The position numbers and the translations under genes were made by a program. From Nakamurella sp. PAMC28650 (GTDB lineage Bacteria; Actinomycetota; Actinomycetes; Mycobacteriales; Nakamurellaceae): DNA of 64,000 nucleotides. The stretch covers positions 5,289,001 through 5,353,000 of the forward strand of contig NZ_CP060298.1 in NCBI RefSeq assembly GCF_014303395.1, given 5' to 3'. This document shows positions 44,226-52,493 of this stretch, one piece after another. Under the pieces are notes generated by a model that had not been told where the DNA came from, ran no database searches, and saw only the letters and a program-made list of their open reading frames with translations. Each line of letters starts with the position of its first letter. The first letter of the stretch is position 1.

Positions 44226-46204
44226 AGACTGCCGTGCTCTACCTACGCGTTTCGACCATCAGCCAAGTTCAGACTGACTACGACTCGGACGGCATCTCGA
44301 TTGCAGCTCAACGCGTCGCTTGCACGCGCAAAGCCGAGCAGATGGGGGTGAGCGTGATCGACGAGTATGTCGAACCCGGGCGCAGCGCCACAACCGTACT
44401 CAACCGGCCGGTCTTCCAGACGATGATGGCGCGGCTAAAGCAGGAGCGCGACGTCGACTACGTGATCGTCTACAACCTGTCGCGACTGAATCGCAACCGT
44501 GTCGATGATGCCCAGGTCCTGATGGCAATGCGCGCCTCCAAGATCACCTTGGTGTCGGCGCAGGAGAACATCGACGCCACGCCTGCAGGCCAGCTGATGC
44601 ACGGCATCCTCGCTGCCTTCAACGAGTACCGGTCGATGGCCGATGGGGCCGACATCCGGTACAAGATGGGACAAAAGGCGAAGTCCGGCGGCACCCTGAC
44701 CCTTGCTCCGGTGGGCTACCTCAACATTCGTGATCAGTTCGAGGGGCATGAGGTGCGCTCGGTCATTCTGGACCCCGATCGTGCCCCGTTCATCAAACTG
44801 GCCTTCGAGCTATGCGCTACGGGTGACTACACCATGACCCGGATCGCAAAGACACTCGCTGATCGGGGCATGCGGATGCGTGCCCGCGTCGGGAACGCGC
44901 CCGGGCTGCTGTCATCTAAGTCGCTGCCGAAGATTCTGCGGGATCGCTACTACCTCGGTGTCGTCGTCTACCAAGGTAACGAGTACGCCGGCCGGCACGA
45001 GGCGCTGATCGACCGCACGTTGTACGACAAGGTCCAGTTGGTTCTCGATGCTCGGGCCGCCCGCGACGGTGAACGCGAACGTAAGCACCACCATTACCTC
45101 AAGAGCACCGTTTGGTGCGGCCGATGCCACGATGCTGGCCGCGAATCTCGCTTCATCCTCATCAACGCGAAGGGCCGAGGCGGGCTCTACCGCTACTTCA
45201 TGTGTAGCTCCCGCCCTGATCATGAATGCGACTTGCCGTACCTGGCGGTCGAAGACGTCGAAGCGGCCGTGATTGACCACTACGCGACCCTGCGACTGCC
45301 AGCCGGGTTCGCTGCACGGGTCCGCACGATTTTGAACGGAACCTTGACCGACGAACAGTCGACTCAGCGGCTGTCGCGCGACCACCTCAACGCCACGCTC
45401 GCGTCGCTCGATCGTCAGGAAGAGAACATGCTCGACTTCATCGCCAGCGGCGACCTGGCGTCGGGCAAGATTCGGGCTCGACTGGCGGCAATCACGGAGG
45501 AACGCGAACGGGTACGGGCAGACCTCGCGGAAGCCCGGCCCCCGCTCGACGCCGGGGCAGCGATCGTCGAAAGCGCGCTCGATCTGCTCGACGACCCGCA
45601 AGGGCTCTACCGTCAGACGACCGACAAGGTCCGCCGGCAGCTCAACCAGGTCATCTTTGAGCGGATGTACGTCGACCCAGGCGGCGTGACCTCCGACGAG
45701 TTGGCCGCACCGTTCGGCGACTTCGTTCGTCGCCCGCTACGACGACCCGTCCACGAGCGTCAGCGTCCGAACCGGCCCCCAACGCGAAACGGCACCCCGA
45801 AGGGTGCCGTTCAACGAACTATTTCCGACCGGCTAGGGCGGCTTGGCTTGGGCCAGGGTTCTAGTAAGGCTGAAATGGTGGAGCTGCAGGGAATCGAACC
45901 CTGGACCTCTTCGATGCGAACGAAGCGCGCTACCAACTGCGCTACAGCCCCGAACCCGGATCGCTCCGTGAACAGGGTGAAGAATACCAGCGCCGCGATG
46001 CTCTCCAGAACACCTGGCCCGGCCAACGGGTCGGACCGGAGTCACGCTGCCCGGAACGACTCCCCGACCAGCACCGGGACCTTGGTGGAGACGTTCTCCT
46101 GGGCCGCGAGGGCGATCTCGCTGCCGAAACCGTCGCTGATCAACTCCTGGCCGGACGCACAGGCGATCAGAGATTTGCCGAGGCTGCGTCCGAGGTCACG
46201 GTAG
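44222..46204 (+). CDS. large serine recombinase (integrase)
   Basis: Serine-integrase architecture: resolvase domain with nucleophile S11 in LYLRVSTISQ and YNLSRLNRNRVDD, a recombinase domain (LAPVGYLN, LPKILRDRYYLGVVVYQG), a zinc ribbon (WCGRCHDAG ... MCSSRPDHECD) and a coiled-coil tail. The frame has no stop until 46204 and passes through a terminator hairpin and, antisense, the whole tRNA-Ala gene (GIEPWTSSMRTKRATNCAT is that tRNA read backwards). The natural protein probably ends near residue ~520 in the free element, with the stop supplied by its other end. Functions in excision and integration. Confidence 0.85.
   Translation: MKTAVLYLRVSTISQVQTDYDSDGISIAAQRVACTRKAEQMGVSVIDEYVEPGRSATTVLNRPVFQTMMARLKQERDVDYVIVYNLSRLNRNRVDDAQVLMAMRASKITLVSAQENIDATPAGQLMHGILAAFNEYRSMADGADIRYKMGQKAKSGGTLTLAPVGYLNIRDQFEGHEVRSVILDPDRAPFIKLAFELCATGDYTMTRIAKTLADRGMRMRARVGNAPGLLSSKSLPKILRDRYYLGVVVYQGNEYAGRHEALIDRTLYDKVQLVLDARAARDGERERKHHHYLKSTVWCGRCHDAGRESRFILINAKGRGGLYRYFMCSSRPDHECDLPYLAVEDVEAAVIDHYATLRLPAGFAARVRTILNGTLTDEQSTQRLSRDHLNATLASLDRQEENMLDFIASGDLASGKIRARLAAITEERERVRADLAEARPPLDAGAAIVESALDLLDDPQGLYRQTTDKVRRQLNQVIFERMYVDPGGVTSDELAAPFGDFVRRPLRRPVHERQRPNRPPTRNGTPKGAVQRTISDRLGRLGLGQGSSKAEMVELQGIEPWTSSMRTKRATNCATAPNPDRSVNRVKNTSAAMLSRTPGPANGSDRSHAARNDSPTSTGTLVETFSWAARAISLPKPSLINSWPDAQAIRDLPRLRPRSR
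45787..45810 (-). terminator. UUCG-loop terminator behind tRNA-Ala
   Basis: On the minus strand AACGGCACCC-TTCG-GGGTGCCGTT: a perfect 10-bp stem with a stable UUCG tetraloop, followed by TTCG, about 66 bases past the 3' end of tRNA-Ala. It should terminate the tRNA transcript; it also lies inside the recombinase frame on the other strand. Confidence 0.8.
45876..45951 (-). tRNA. tRNA-Ala (anticodon CGC)
   Basis: 76 bases with encoded CCA. The acceptor arm GGGGCTG/CAGCTCC contains the G3-U70 pair that marks alanine tRNAs, the D arm and GGTTCGATTCC T arm are canonical, and the anticodon loop TTCGCAT gives CGC at 45916-45918, reading GCG. The mobile element's recombinase abuts its 3' side, but no second copy of the 3' half was seen at the other end of the element. 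Confidence 0.97.
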
Positions 46205-46821
46205 GCGGCCGCGGCCGCGGCCGCCTCGGGGGAGGCCGGTCCGACGCCGGCGGTCAGCAGCGCATTCACGACGGCCCCTGCGCCTCAGAGGTCTTCGACC
46301 GCGGGGCGGAGCAGGTCACCGGGCCATCTCTCCCCTGCGGCCACCACCGCGACCGGCCCGCGCACAGCGCCGGCAGTGATCCAGCTGGCCACGGCCTTGG
46401 CGTTGCGCAGGCAGGCCCCGACCACGACCGACCCGGACTCGGCCAGGGCACGGGAGATCGTCGAGCCGTTGGGAGACGGCAGCACCAACTTGCGCGAGAC
46501 GGCCAGTGCGCCGGTCCGGGCTGCGTCCTGGACGGACAGCGGGGACAGGCTCACCCCTGACGTCCCGGCCTCTTTGCGCCCGATGGCCAGCACGGCACCC
46601 CGGGTGGCGGCGAAGGCAGCTGCCGACGCGTCACGGAAGCGGAAGGGGAAGACCTCCACGCCTTCGTCGACGGCGACGGACAAGGTGGTGGTGAACGACA
46701 AAACGTCGACCACGACGACCGCAGCCGCGCCCTGCGCAATGGCCACCGAGCCGGGCAGACCCCAGTCGAATCGGATGGCCCAGGCGGACTGCCGATGGTG
46801 CTCCCGATCAGGCGGCGTCAT
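46042..46821 (-). pseudogene. comB: 2-phosphosulfolactate phosphatase family (ComB), in-frame stop
   Basis: Reads as one ~259-residue ComB protein except for a TGA at 46285-46287 (VEDL-stop-GAGAVVNALL), in the same frame on both sides. N-terminal VVVVDVLSFTTTLSVAVDEG, then LVLPSPNGSTISRALAESG and VVVGACLRNAKAVASWI are family motifs; the C-terminal FGSEIALAAQENVSTKVPVL is intact. A CGA-to-TGA transition would explain it. A GTG at 46269 could restart the tail but not give an active enzyme. Family members release phosphate from 2-phosphosulfolactate in archaea; the actinobacterial role is unclear. Confidence 0.82.
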
Positions 46822-46870
46822 GGGCTCTCCCTGGTCGTCTCGACCGGCTCAGGCGGTGGGCCGCCCGGGA

Positions 46871-48022
46871 TCACTGTCCGGAGGCGCGTCGGTATTGGAT
46901 GGGCTGGTAGTAGTCCAGATCGTCGAACGACGGATCGTCGTCCTCGAGATCCACGATCTCGCGGCCGCGTCGGTAACCGGACGGCGGAACCTGCGAGGCC
47001 ACGAGATCCCGTCGTCCGAATCCGCTCCCGGTGACCGGCTCCTCCACCTGATCGAGGTGGTATTCCGGACGGATCTGGCGGGCACGACGCAATCGGGTCA
47101 GGCGTCGCTGCTGGATGTCGTTCTCGATCCGCACCTGACGACGGAGGTAGCCCAGGTAGGCGACCAGTAGCAGGCCGAAAACGACGGTCCCGCTCCACAA
47201 CACCGGCTGGAACAGATACGCCGCGACCGAGGAGGCGATGGTGGCCAACAGGAGAATGACGGTGACCCGGCGGCGGCGGGAGTAACGATAGGCCCTGGCC
47301 AGTTCGGCCGCGTCCGGGTCGTATCCGCCGCGGCCGTGCCGGCGCGGGACAGGCCGCAACTGGGCCTCGTCGACACCTTCCAGCGGATCGCGCCGAGCGC
47401 GCACGCTCTGGCCCTCGAACTCTTCCGAACGCGGCGCAGCGTAGGCGTACTCGGCCTCGCGCACCGGCGCCTGGTGGACCGGGATGTCATCGACTCCGGA
47501 ATCGGGACCGGAGGTCTCGGCCTCGGCGAACACCTCGGGCCGGGACCGACGCCACGGCAGCGCGCCCTTCGAGCGGCCTCCGCCGGCCTGCAGGGGCGCC
47601 GGCTCGGATTCGGCCGGCTCGTACCGGACGTCGTCGACCTCCTCGTAACGGGTCTCCTCGTACCGCACTTCTTCGTACCGCACTTCTTCGTACCGGGTCT
47701 CCTCGAACTCCTCGTCCGACAGGTCGTCATCCTCGTTGTCGAGCAGTTCCTCGTCCAATTCCTCGTCGGTGAGAGCTCCGGTGGCATCGAGCTCTTCCGG
47801 CGAATGCGGATCTTCGGCGTACTCGGCGTCGTCCAGGTCGTCGCGGCGACCGAACTTCGGCCGGCGCCGGATCGACGCGGACGCACGGCGCAGAACGCGG
47901 AACGTTCCACTGTCGACCTCGACCTCCGGGACCGCCTCGCGGCGACGAGCGACCATCGGTACCAGCACCGTGAGCCAGGCAGCGACGAGGACCACGAAGA
48001 TCAGCGACGTGGGTATGGACAT
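46871..48022 (-). CDS. sepX: divisome protein SepX/GlpR
   Basis: ~383 residues. An N-terminal membrane helix (SLIFVVLVAAWLTVLVPMVA) precedes a long acidic, disordered region, then two adjacent helices near residues ~255-305 (VILLLATIASSVAAYLF, LWSGTVVFGLLLVAYLGYLR) and a basic/acidic tail. This layout and the moeA-RimJ-like neighbourhood match the actinobacterial SepX (Streptomyces)/GlpR (corynebacteria) septum protein, a membrane partner of FtsZ/Wag31. ATG 48022 fits AGGAGG best. Four 15-bp tandem repeats (47645-47704) encode RYEE-type units in the acidic region. Confidence 0.85.
   Translation of the reverse strand: MSIPTSLIFVVLVAAWLTVLVPMVARRREAVPEVEVDSGTFRVLRRASASIRRRPKFGRRDDLDDAEYAEDPHSPEELDATGALTDEELDEELLDNEDDDLSDEEFEETRYEEVRYEEVRYEETRYEEVDDVRYEPAESEPAPLQAGGGRSKGALPWRRSRPEVFAEAETSGPDSGVDDIPVHQAPVREAEYAYAAPRSEEFEGQSVRARRDPLEGVDEAQLRPVPRRHGRGGYDPDAAELARAYRYSRRRRVTVILLLATIASSVAAYLFQPVLWSGTVVFGLLLVAYLGYLRRQVRIENDIQQRRLTRLRRARQIRPEYHLDQVEEPVTGSGFGRRDLVASQVPPSGYRRGREIVDLEDDDPSFDDLDYYQPIQYRRASGQ
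47645..47704. repeat. four 15-bp tandem repeats inside sepX
   Basis: Units begin at 47645, 47660, 47675 and 47690; the middle two (GTACCGCACTTCTTC) are identical and the outer two differ by two or three bases. On the coding strand each gives Glu-Glu-x-Arg-Tyr. An in-frame microsatellite likely to vary in copy number. Confidence 0.85.
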
Positions 48023-48200
48023 CACGGCCTCCTCTCACAAATCGGGTGCGGCAACCGGATCGACGAACGCGCCGGCTGACCTTGCGCTCACGCTAGCGAC
48101 CGATCCCCGCCCAAACCCGGAGGACACGCCCGCGGCAATCACCCGACTGGCCGGTCAAGCCTGCATCCAGACTCGAGATCGGGACTCGAGCGTGCTGGGG

Positions 48201-48875
48201 TCAGCGCAGGGGAAACCCGTCCGGGCCGAGCCGAGGCGAGACGCGCAGCAACAACTCTGCCGTCCCGCCGGGCACTTCTTCCCTGGTCATCGCGAACAGC
48301 AGGTGATCTCGCCACGCGCCGTTGATATCGAGATAGCGCTGCAGCAGGCCCTCCTGCCGGAATCCGAGATGAGCGACAACCCGCTGGCTGGAAACGTTCT
48401 CGGGCGCGATGGTGGCCTCCACCCGGTGCAGTCCGACCGGTCCGAGCGCGTGACCGACGGCCAGCGCGAGCGCAGTGGTGGCCACGCCGCGTCCCTGCTT
48501 CGTCGAGTCCACCCAGTAGCCGACCCAGGCCGAACGCAGTGCGCCCCTCTGGATTCCGCCGATGGTGATCTGCCCGACGAATTCGCCGCCGAGCGTGATC
48601 ACGAACGGCAACACTTCGCCGCGGCGGGCCGCGGAGATCAGCAGCGAGCGGTGCGAGTGCCATTGGGCGCGGTTGTGCCGGTCCGCCCAGGAAAGACTGC
48701 TGGTGGCATCCCATGGCGCGATCCCGCTCTCGTCACGGATGCGGATGCGCTGCCAGCGATCGCCATCCGACCGGCGGAGCGGTCGCAGTTCCACCGAGCC
48801 CGCCCTGATCGACACCGGACCGAGCCTGGTCGGCCACCCGGGGTGCCGACCGCCGGGCGGCCACCCGTCAGCCAT
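48201..48875 (-). CDS. RimJ/RimL-like GNAT acetyltransferase
   Basis: ~224 residues. GNAT elements: an N-terminal VELRPLRRSDGDRWQRIRIR, strand FVITLGGEFVGQITIGG, the acetyl-CoA loop WVDSTKQGRGVATTALALAV (Q/RxxGxA), and NVSSQRVVAHLGFRQEG. It lies between moeA and sepX, the usual actinobacterial place for a RimJ-like N-terminal protein acetyltransferase; target unknown. GTG-ATG at 48878/48875 are both possible starts. Confidence 0.88.
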   Translation of the reverse strand: MADGWPPGGRHPGWPTRLGPVSIRAGSVELRPLRRSDGDRWQRIRIRDESGIAPWDATSSLSWADRHNRAQWHSHRSLLISAARRGEVLPFVITLGGEFVGQITIGGIQRGALRSAWVGYWVDSTKQGRGVATTALALAVGHALGPVGLHRVEATIAPENVSSQRVVAHLGFRQEGLLQRYLDINGAWRDHLLFAMTREEVPGGTAELLLRVSPRLGPDGFPLR

Positions 48876-48884
48876 CACCGGGAC

Positions 48885-50108
48885 TCACGCGCGTTGCGCG
48901 AGAAAGGAAACGGAAACCGAGGTACCGACCGGGATGTCGGTCGCCTCCTCGTCGATCAGCACCAGGCAGTTGGCCTCCGCCAGCGAGGCCAGCAGGTGGG
49001 TGCCTCCGCCGCCCAACACGTGGACCAGATATTCGTCGTCCTCGTCACGCATCAGCTGGCCACGCAGGAACTGGCGCCGGCCGACGGGAGAACTGATCGG
49101 TTCCAGGGTGCGGGCGGTCACCGTGCGACGGTAGGGGTTCCGCCGACCCAGCATGACGCGCAGCACCGGGCGGACCATCACCTCGAACACGACCAAAGCC
49201 GAGACCGGGTTGATGGGCAGCAGGAACGTCGGGACGGAATCCGGTCCGAGCCGCCCGAAACCCTGGGCAGAACCGGGCTGCATGGCGACCCGGGTGAGGT
49301 CGAGCTCCCCCAGATCGGACAGCGCCTCGACGACCAGCTCGGCGCTGTGACCACCGGCCGCACCGGAGATCACCACGCATTCGGAGACCAGCAGCCGGGC
49401 CTCGACGAGTTCCCGCAGCTTCCGCGGATCGCGCGGCGCGATACCGACGCGATTGACCTCGGCGCCGGCGTCGCGGGCCGCCGCGGCCAGGGCGAACGAG
49501 TTGACGTCGTAGACCTGGCCGGGTCCCGGAGAACGCGAGACGTCGACCAACTCGTCGCCGACCGAGATGATCGACAGGCGCGGTTTCGGGTGCACCAGTA
49601 CCTTGTCGCGCCCGACCGCAGCGAGCAGACCCACCTGGGCGGACCCGATGAACGCTCCCGAACGGACCGCGACGTCACCCGGCTGGACGTCCTCACCCGT
49701 GCGGCGGACGTACTGGCCCGACGTGACCGACCTGGTCACGTTGACCCTGGCCCCGGCACGCTCGGTGGCCGACCGCGGCACCACCGCGTCGGCGATCGTC
49801 GGCAGCGGGGCGCCGGTGGCGACGTAGACGCACTGGTGCGGCTGCAGGCGGGAGGCGGTGCGGGTACCGGCATCGATCTCGCCGACGACCGGCAGGGCGA
49901 TCGGGTTGACGGGCGACGCTCCGTGGACGTCGACTGAGCGGACTGCGTACCCGTCGACGGCCGCCTGGTCGAAGGCCGGAAGGGCCGCCGAGGCGACGAC
50001 CTCCTCGGCGCACAGCAGGCCCTGGGCCTCCGAGATGGCCACCCGCACCGGCGGTGGGGTCAACGCGGCGGCCAGCACCAGGTCGAGTTGTTCCGTGACC
50101 GAACGCAT
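48885..50108 (-). CDS. moeA: molybdopterin molybdenumtransferase MoeA
   Basis: ~407 residues. Domain order and motifs are those of MoeA: ALPAFDQAAVDGYAVRSVDV near residue 45, VTRSVTSGQYVRRTGEDVQP, the MoCF-binding ISVGDELVDVSRSPGPGQVY and ISGAAGGHSAELV, and QPGSAQGFGRL. It inserts molybdate into adenylated molybdopterin. GGGAG precedes the ATG at 50108. Divergent from the 5-FTHF cyclo-ligase gene. Confidence 0.93.
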   Translation of the reverse strand: MRSVTEQLDLVLAAALTPPPVRVAISEAQGLLCAEEVVASAALPAFDQAAVDGYAVRSVDVHGASPVNPIALPVVGEIDAGTRTASRLQPHQCVYVATGAPLPTIADAVVPRSATERAGARVNVTRSVTSGQYVRRTGEDVQPGDVAVRSGAFIGSAQVGLLAAVGRDKVLVHPKPRLSIISVGDELVDVSRSPGPGQVYDVNSFALAAAARDAGAEVNRVGIAPRDPRKLRELVEARLLVSECVVISGAAGGHSAELVVEALSDLGELDLTRVAMQPGSAQGFGRLGPDSVPTFLLPINPVSALVVFEVMVRPVLRVMLGRRNPYRRTVTARTLEPISSPVGRRQFLRGQLMRDEDDEYLVHVLGGGGTHLLASLAEANCLVLIDEEATDIPVGTSVSVSFLAQRA

Positions 50109-50126
50109 CACATCTCCCGATTCCGT

Positions 50127-50186
50127 GGAGCGGCAGTCGGTGGAGCGGCGATCGGTGGAGCCGCGGTGGGTCCAGCGGCGGTCGGG
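50127..50186. repeat. four 15-bp imperfect tandem repeats between moeA and cyclo-ligase
   Basis: Units start at 50127, 50142, 50157 and 50172 (consensus GGAGCGGCGGTCGGT). They sit in the divergent 224-base intergenic region, just upstream of the moeA ribosome site. Could modulate either promoter or be a neutral satellite. Confidence 0.8.
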
Positions 50187-50332
50187 CAGGCCCTGGCGTG
50201 CGGCGTCGTCGGCGGATCCGGGGTCATGTCCGGTAACGCTACTGTCTCGCTGCTGCGGCGGGCCGCAGACACCACCGGGCGGGTCCTGCCGGCTCGGTCC
50301 TCGTTCTGCCGTGCTCGCCCTAGATTGAACGG

Positions 50333-50929
50333 GTGAACCAGCCGATCCCGGATCCGGCGCCGGCGAAGGACCGGTTGCGCGCGACGCTCATCGCCGCCCG
50401 ACGGCAGCGCTCTGGCGCCGACCGTGCGGCCGCCGCCCGCGCGAATGCCGCACATCTGCGCACTTTGCTGGCCGGCGCCCGCACCGTCTGCGGTTACCTC
50501 CCGCTGGACAGCGAGCCGCTGCGCACCGACCTGCTGGACCATCTGGTCGCGGCGGGCTGCGCCGTGCTGGTGCCGGTCATCGCGCCAGATGCCCCGCTGG
50601 ACTGGTGCTCCTACCCGTCACCGTCCGCCCCCGGAGCATTCGGCATCGCCGAACCTGTCGGACCAAGGCTCGGACCCGGCGCGGCGTCGTCGGCCGATGC
50701 CGTCCTGGTGCCGGCTCTGGCCGTGGATCGGACGGGCGCACGCCTGGGCCGGGGCGGCGGCCACTACGACCGGACGCTGGCCCTGCTCTCGGACCACCAT
50801 CGTGACCGTGAGCTGGTAGCCGTCCTGTTCGACGGCGAACTTCTGGACGTCGTGCCTACCGGCGCGCACGACCGAGCCGTCACGTCAGCGGTTCAGCCCA
50901 CCGGTGGAATCCACCGTTTTCGCAGTTGA
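50333..50929 (+). CDS. 5-formyltetrahydrofolate cyclo-ligase
   Basis: 198 residues. N-terminal KDRLRATLIAARRQRSG binds ATP, VCGYLPLDSEPLRTDLLDHL is the conserved second motif, and RTGARLGRGGGHYDRTLALL is the family signature. Converts 5-formyl-THF to 5,10-methenyl-THF with ATP. In actinobacteria it commonly sits beside moeA, as here. Short leader, GTG start. Confidence 0.93.
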   Translation: MNQPIPDPAPAKDRLRATLIAARRQRSGADRAAAARANAAHLRTLLAGARTVCGYLPLDSEPLRTDLLDHLVAAGCAVLVPVIAPDAPLDWCSYPSPSAPGAFGIAEPVGPRLGPGAASSADAVLVPALAVDRTGARLGRGGGHYDRTLALLSDHHRDRELVAVLFDGELLDVVPTGAHDRAVTSAVQPTGGIHRFRS

Positions 50930-50976
50930 CGAGGGGGTCGTTTGCACCGCCCTGCCCTGTCGGAGCATCATCGAAC

Positions 50977-51001
50977 TGGCAGTCTCAGCGGTAGAGTGCC
51001 A
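50977..51001 (+). promoter_or_regulatory. CIRCE-like inverted repeat upstream of fmdB
   Basis: TGGCAGTC-N9-GAGTGCCA, matching the HrcA operator (GCACTC-N9-GAGTGC) in arm sequence and 9-base spacing with one mismatch (G for C) in the left arm. It ends 83 bases before the fmdB start. HrcA sites normally control groES/groEL or dnaK. Confidence 0.55.
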
Positions 51002-51084
51002 ACCAGCGCCATCAACACCCACAGACAGATGCACAGTCAGTACCTCGCGAGCCGTGCGCCACGGGGTGACCGTCGGAGGAATGC

Positions 51085-51558
51085 GTGCCCACGTACCAAT
51101 ACGCCTGTACCGAGTGCGACAACCGCTTCGAGCAGGTCCAGGCCTTCTCCGACGCATCGCTGACGGTCTGTCCGGTCTGCGGCGGCAAGCTGCGCAAGGT
51201 CTACGGATCGGTCGGCGTCGTCTTCAAGGGCAGCGGTTTCTACCGCACCGACTCGCGGGCGGGGGCCGTCAGCGCAGTCAGCGGCGGTGACAAGTCCGAA
51301 TCCTCGGCCTCCACCGATTCCGGCAAGACCCCGGCCAAGGAGTCGGCCGGCTCGACGGCGAAATCCGGCGACTCCGGCTCTTCCTCGACTTCCTCCTCCG
51401 CTTCCAACGGTTCCGGCAGTTCCAGCTCGGGTTCCGGCTCCGGCAGCTCGAGTTCCAGCAGCTCGAGTTCCAACGGCTCGGGTTCCAACGGCTCGTCGGG
51501 CAACGGATCGTCCAGTTCCAAGACCGCCAAGTCGACGGCACCGGCCAAGTCCAAATAG
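51085..51558 (+). CDS. FmdB-family zinc-ribbon protein with Ser/Gly tail
   Basis: 157 residues from GTG 51085 after GGAGGAA. The first ~50 residues are the FmdB zinc ribbon: PTYQYACTECDNRFEQVQAF, then VCPVCGGKLRKVYGSVGVVF and KGSGFYRTDSR. The remaining ~100 are almost only Ser, Gly, Lys, Thr and Ala, a flexible tail longer than in most relatives. FmdB proteins are of unproven function; regulatory binding is assumed. A CIRCE-like element lies upstream. Confidence 0.9.
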   Translation: MPTYQYACTECDNRFEQVQAFSDASLTVCPVCGGKLRKVYGSVGVVFKGSGFYRTDSRAGAVSAVSGGDKSESSASTDSGKTPAKESAGSTAKSGDSGSSSTSSSASNGSGSSSSGSGSGSSSSSSSSSNGSGSNGSSGNGSSSSKTAKSTAPAKSK

Positions 51559-51690
51559 GTCCGGCGGGCGGCTCCTCGCGAGGGGCGTCCCCGGTCCCGG
51601 CAGCCGCCGAGGTTGTCCCCATACCCCGGTTCATCCACATCCGGGCCTTCCGGTGTGCGCACCTGGAACCGGCCGCCTAGCGTCGTGCGG

Positions 51691-52356
51691 ATGGATGCCA
51701 CGCGCAGGGTCGACCGGGCCGCCGACCTCCAGCCGCGCTGGCCGGACCGACTGGCCACCGCTGCCCTCGGGCGACGACGCGGTGGGCGTTGCTCCCGGAA
51801 CTTCCGCCGCGCCCTGGCCGCGCTGCTGCTGATCACCGCCGGTCTCCTCGCGCTCATCGGCGATCCGGTACAGCCGCCCGGGACGAGGGTGCTGGCCGTC
51901 AGCCGCGACCTCCCGACGGGCGCCACCATCGGGCCGTCGGATCTGGTCGTCGTCTCGCTGAACGCGATCCCGGACGGCGCCCTGCGCACCGCGGCTCAAG
52001 CGGTCGGCCGGGTCCTGTCGTCCCCGGTGCGGAGGGGGGAGATCCTCACCGACCTGCGGCTGGTCACCTCCGGGCGGCCGGATCCCGGCCCCGGCCGGGT
52101 CGCCGTCCCGGTACGGCCCGCCGATCCCGGCACCGTCGACCTGCTGACCCCGGGCGTCCACGTCGCGGTGCTGGCCGTCGCCCAGAACGGGCAAGCCACC
52201 CTGCTGGCTCCGGACGCGGTCGTGCTGACCATCCCGCCCGCGTCGAAGGATCGCACCACCCGCCTGGTGGTGCTCGCCGTCCCGACCGCCACGGCCGACC
52301 GGATCACCGCGGCCGGAGTCGTCGGAACGGTGGCCCTCCGGTTCGCAACCGCATGA
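51691..52356 (+). CDS. SAF-domain protein (CpaB/RcpC-like)
   Basis: 221 residues from ATG 51691. A membrane helix (ALAALLLITAGLLALIGDP) is followed by a SAF domain: VLAVSRDLPTGATIGPSDLV, VVVSLNAIPDGALRTAAQAV, then a second beta domain (VAVPVRPADPGTVDLLTPGV). SAF proteins include the pilus-assembly factor CpaB, but here the gene lies between fmdB and mscL, a common actinobacterial arrangement without pilus genes, so its role is open. Confidence 0.82.
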   Translation: MDATRRVDRAADLQPRWPDRLATAALGRRRGGRCSRNFRRALAALLLITAGLLALIGDPVQPPGTRVLAVSRDLPTGATIGPSDLVVVSLNAIPDGALRTAAQAVGRVLSSPVRRGEILTDLRLVTSGRPDPGPGRVAVPVRPADPGTVDLLTPGVHVAVLAVAQNGQATLLAPDAVVLTIPPASKDRTTRLVVLAVPTATADRITAAGVVGTVALRFATA

Positions 52357-52493
52357 AGCGCGTTGCAGCACGGGCGAAACCGGTGCATCGGTCCTTCTCC
52401 GGCTGATCACCGCAGGGTAGTGTCCGCCGCGTCCAGCAGGAGCAGTTCTGCGCCATCCGGTGCCGGGCAGGCGCCCACAGTCAGGGAGATTCC

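Noticed and set aside
45876-46204. C-terminal residues of the recombinase as genuine protein domain
   Set aside because: They are the antisense of tRNA-Ala and the comB region.
46285-46287. TGA in comB as selenocysteine
   Set aside because: No reason for a catalytic Sec here, no visible hairpin of the bacterial SECIS type right after it, and an Arg codon mutation explains it.
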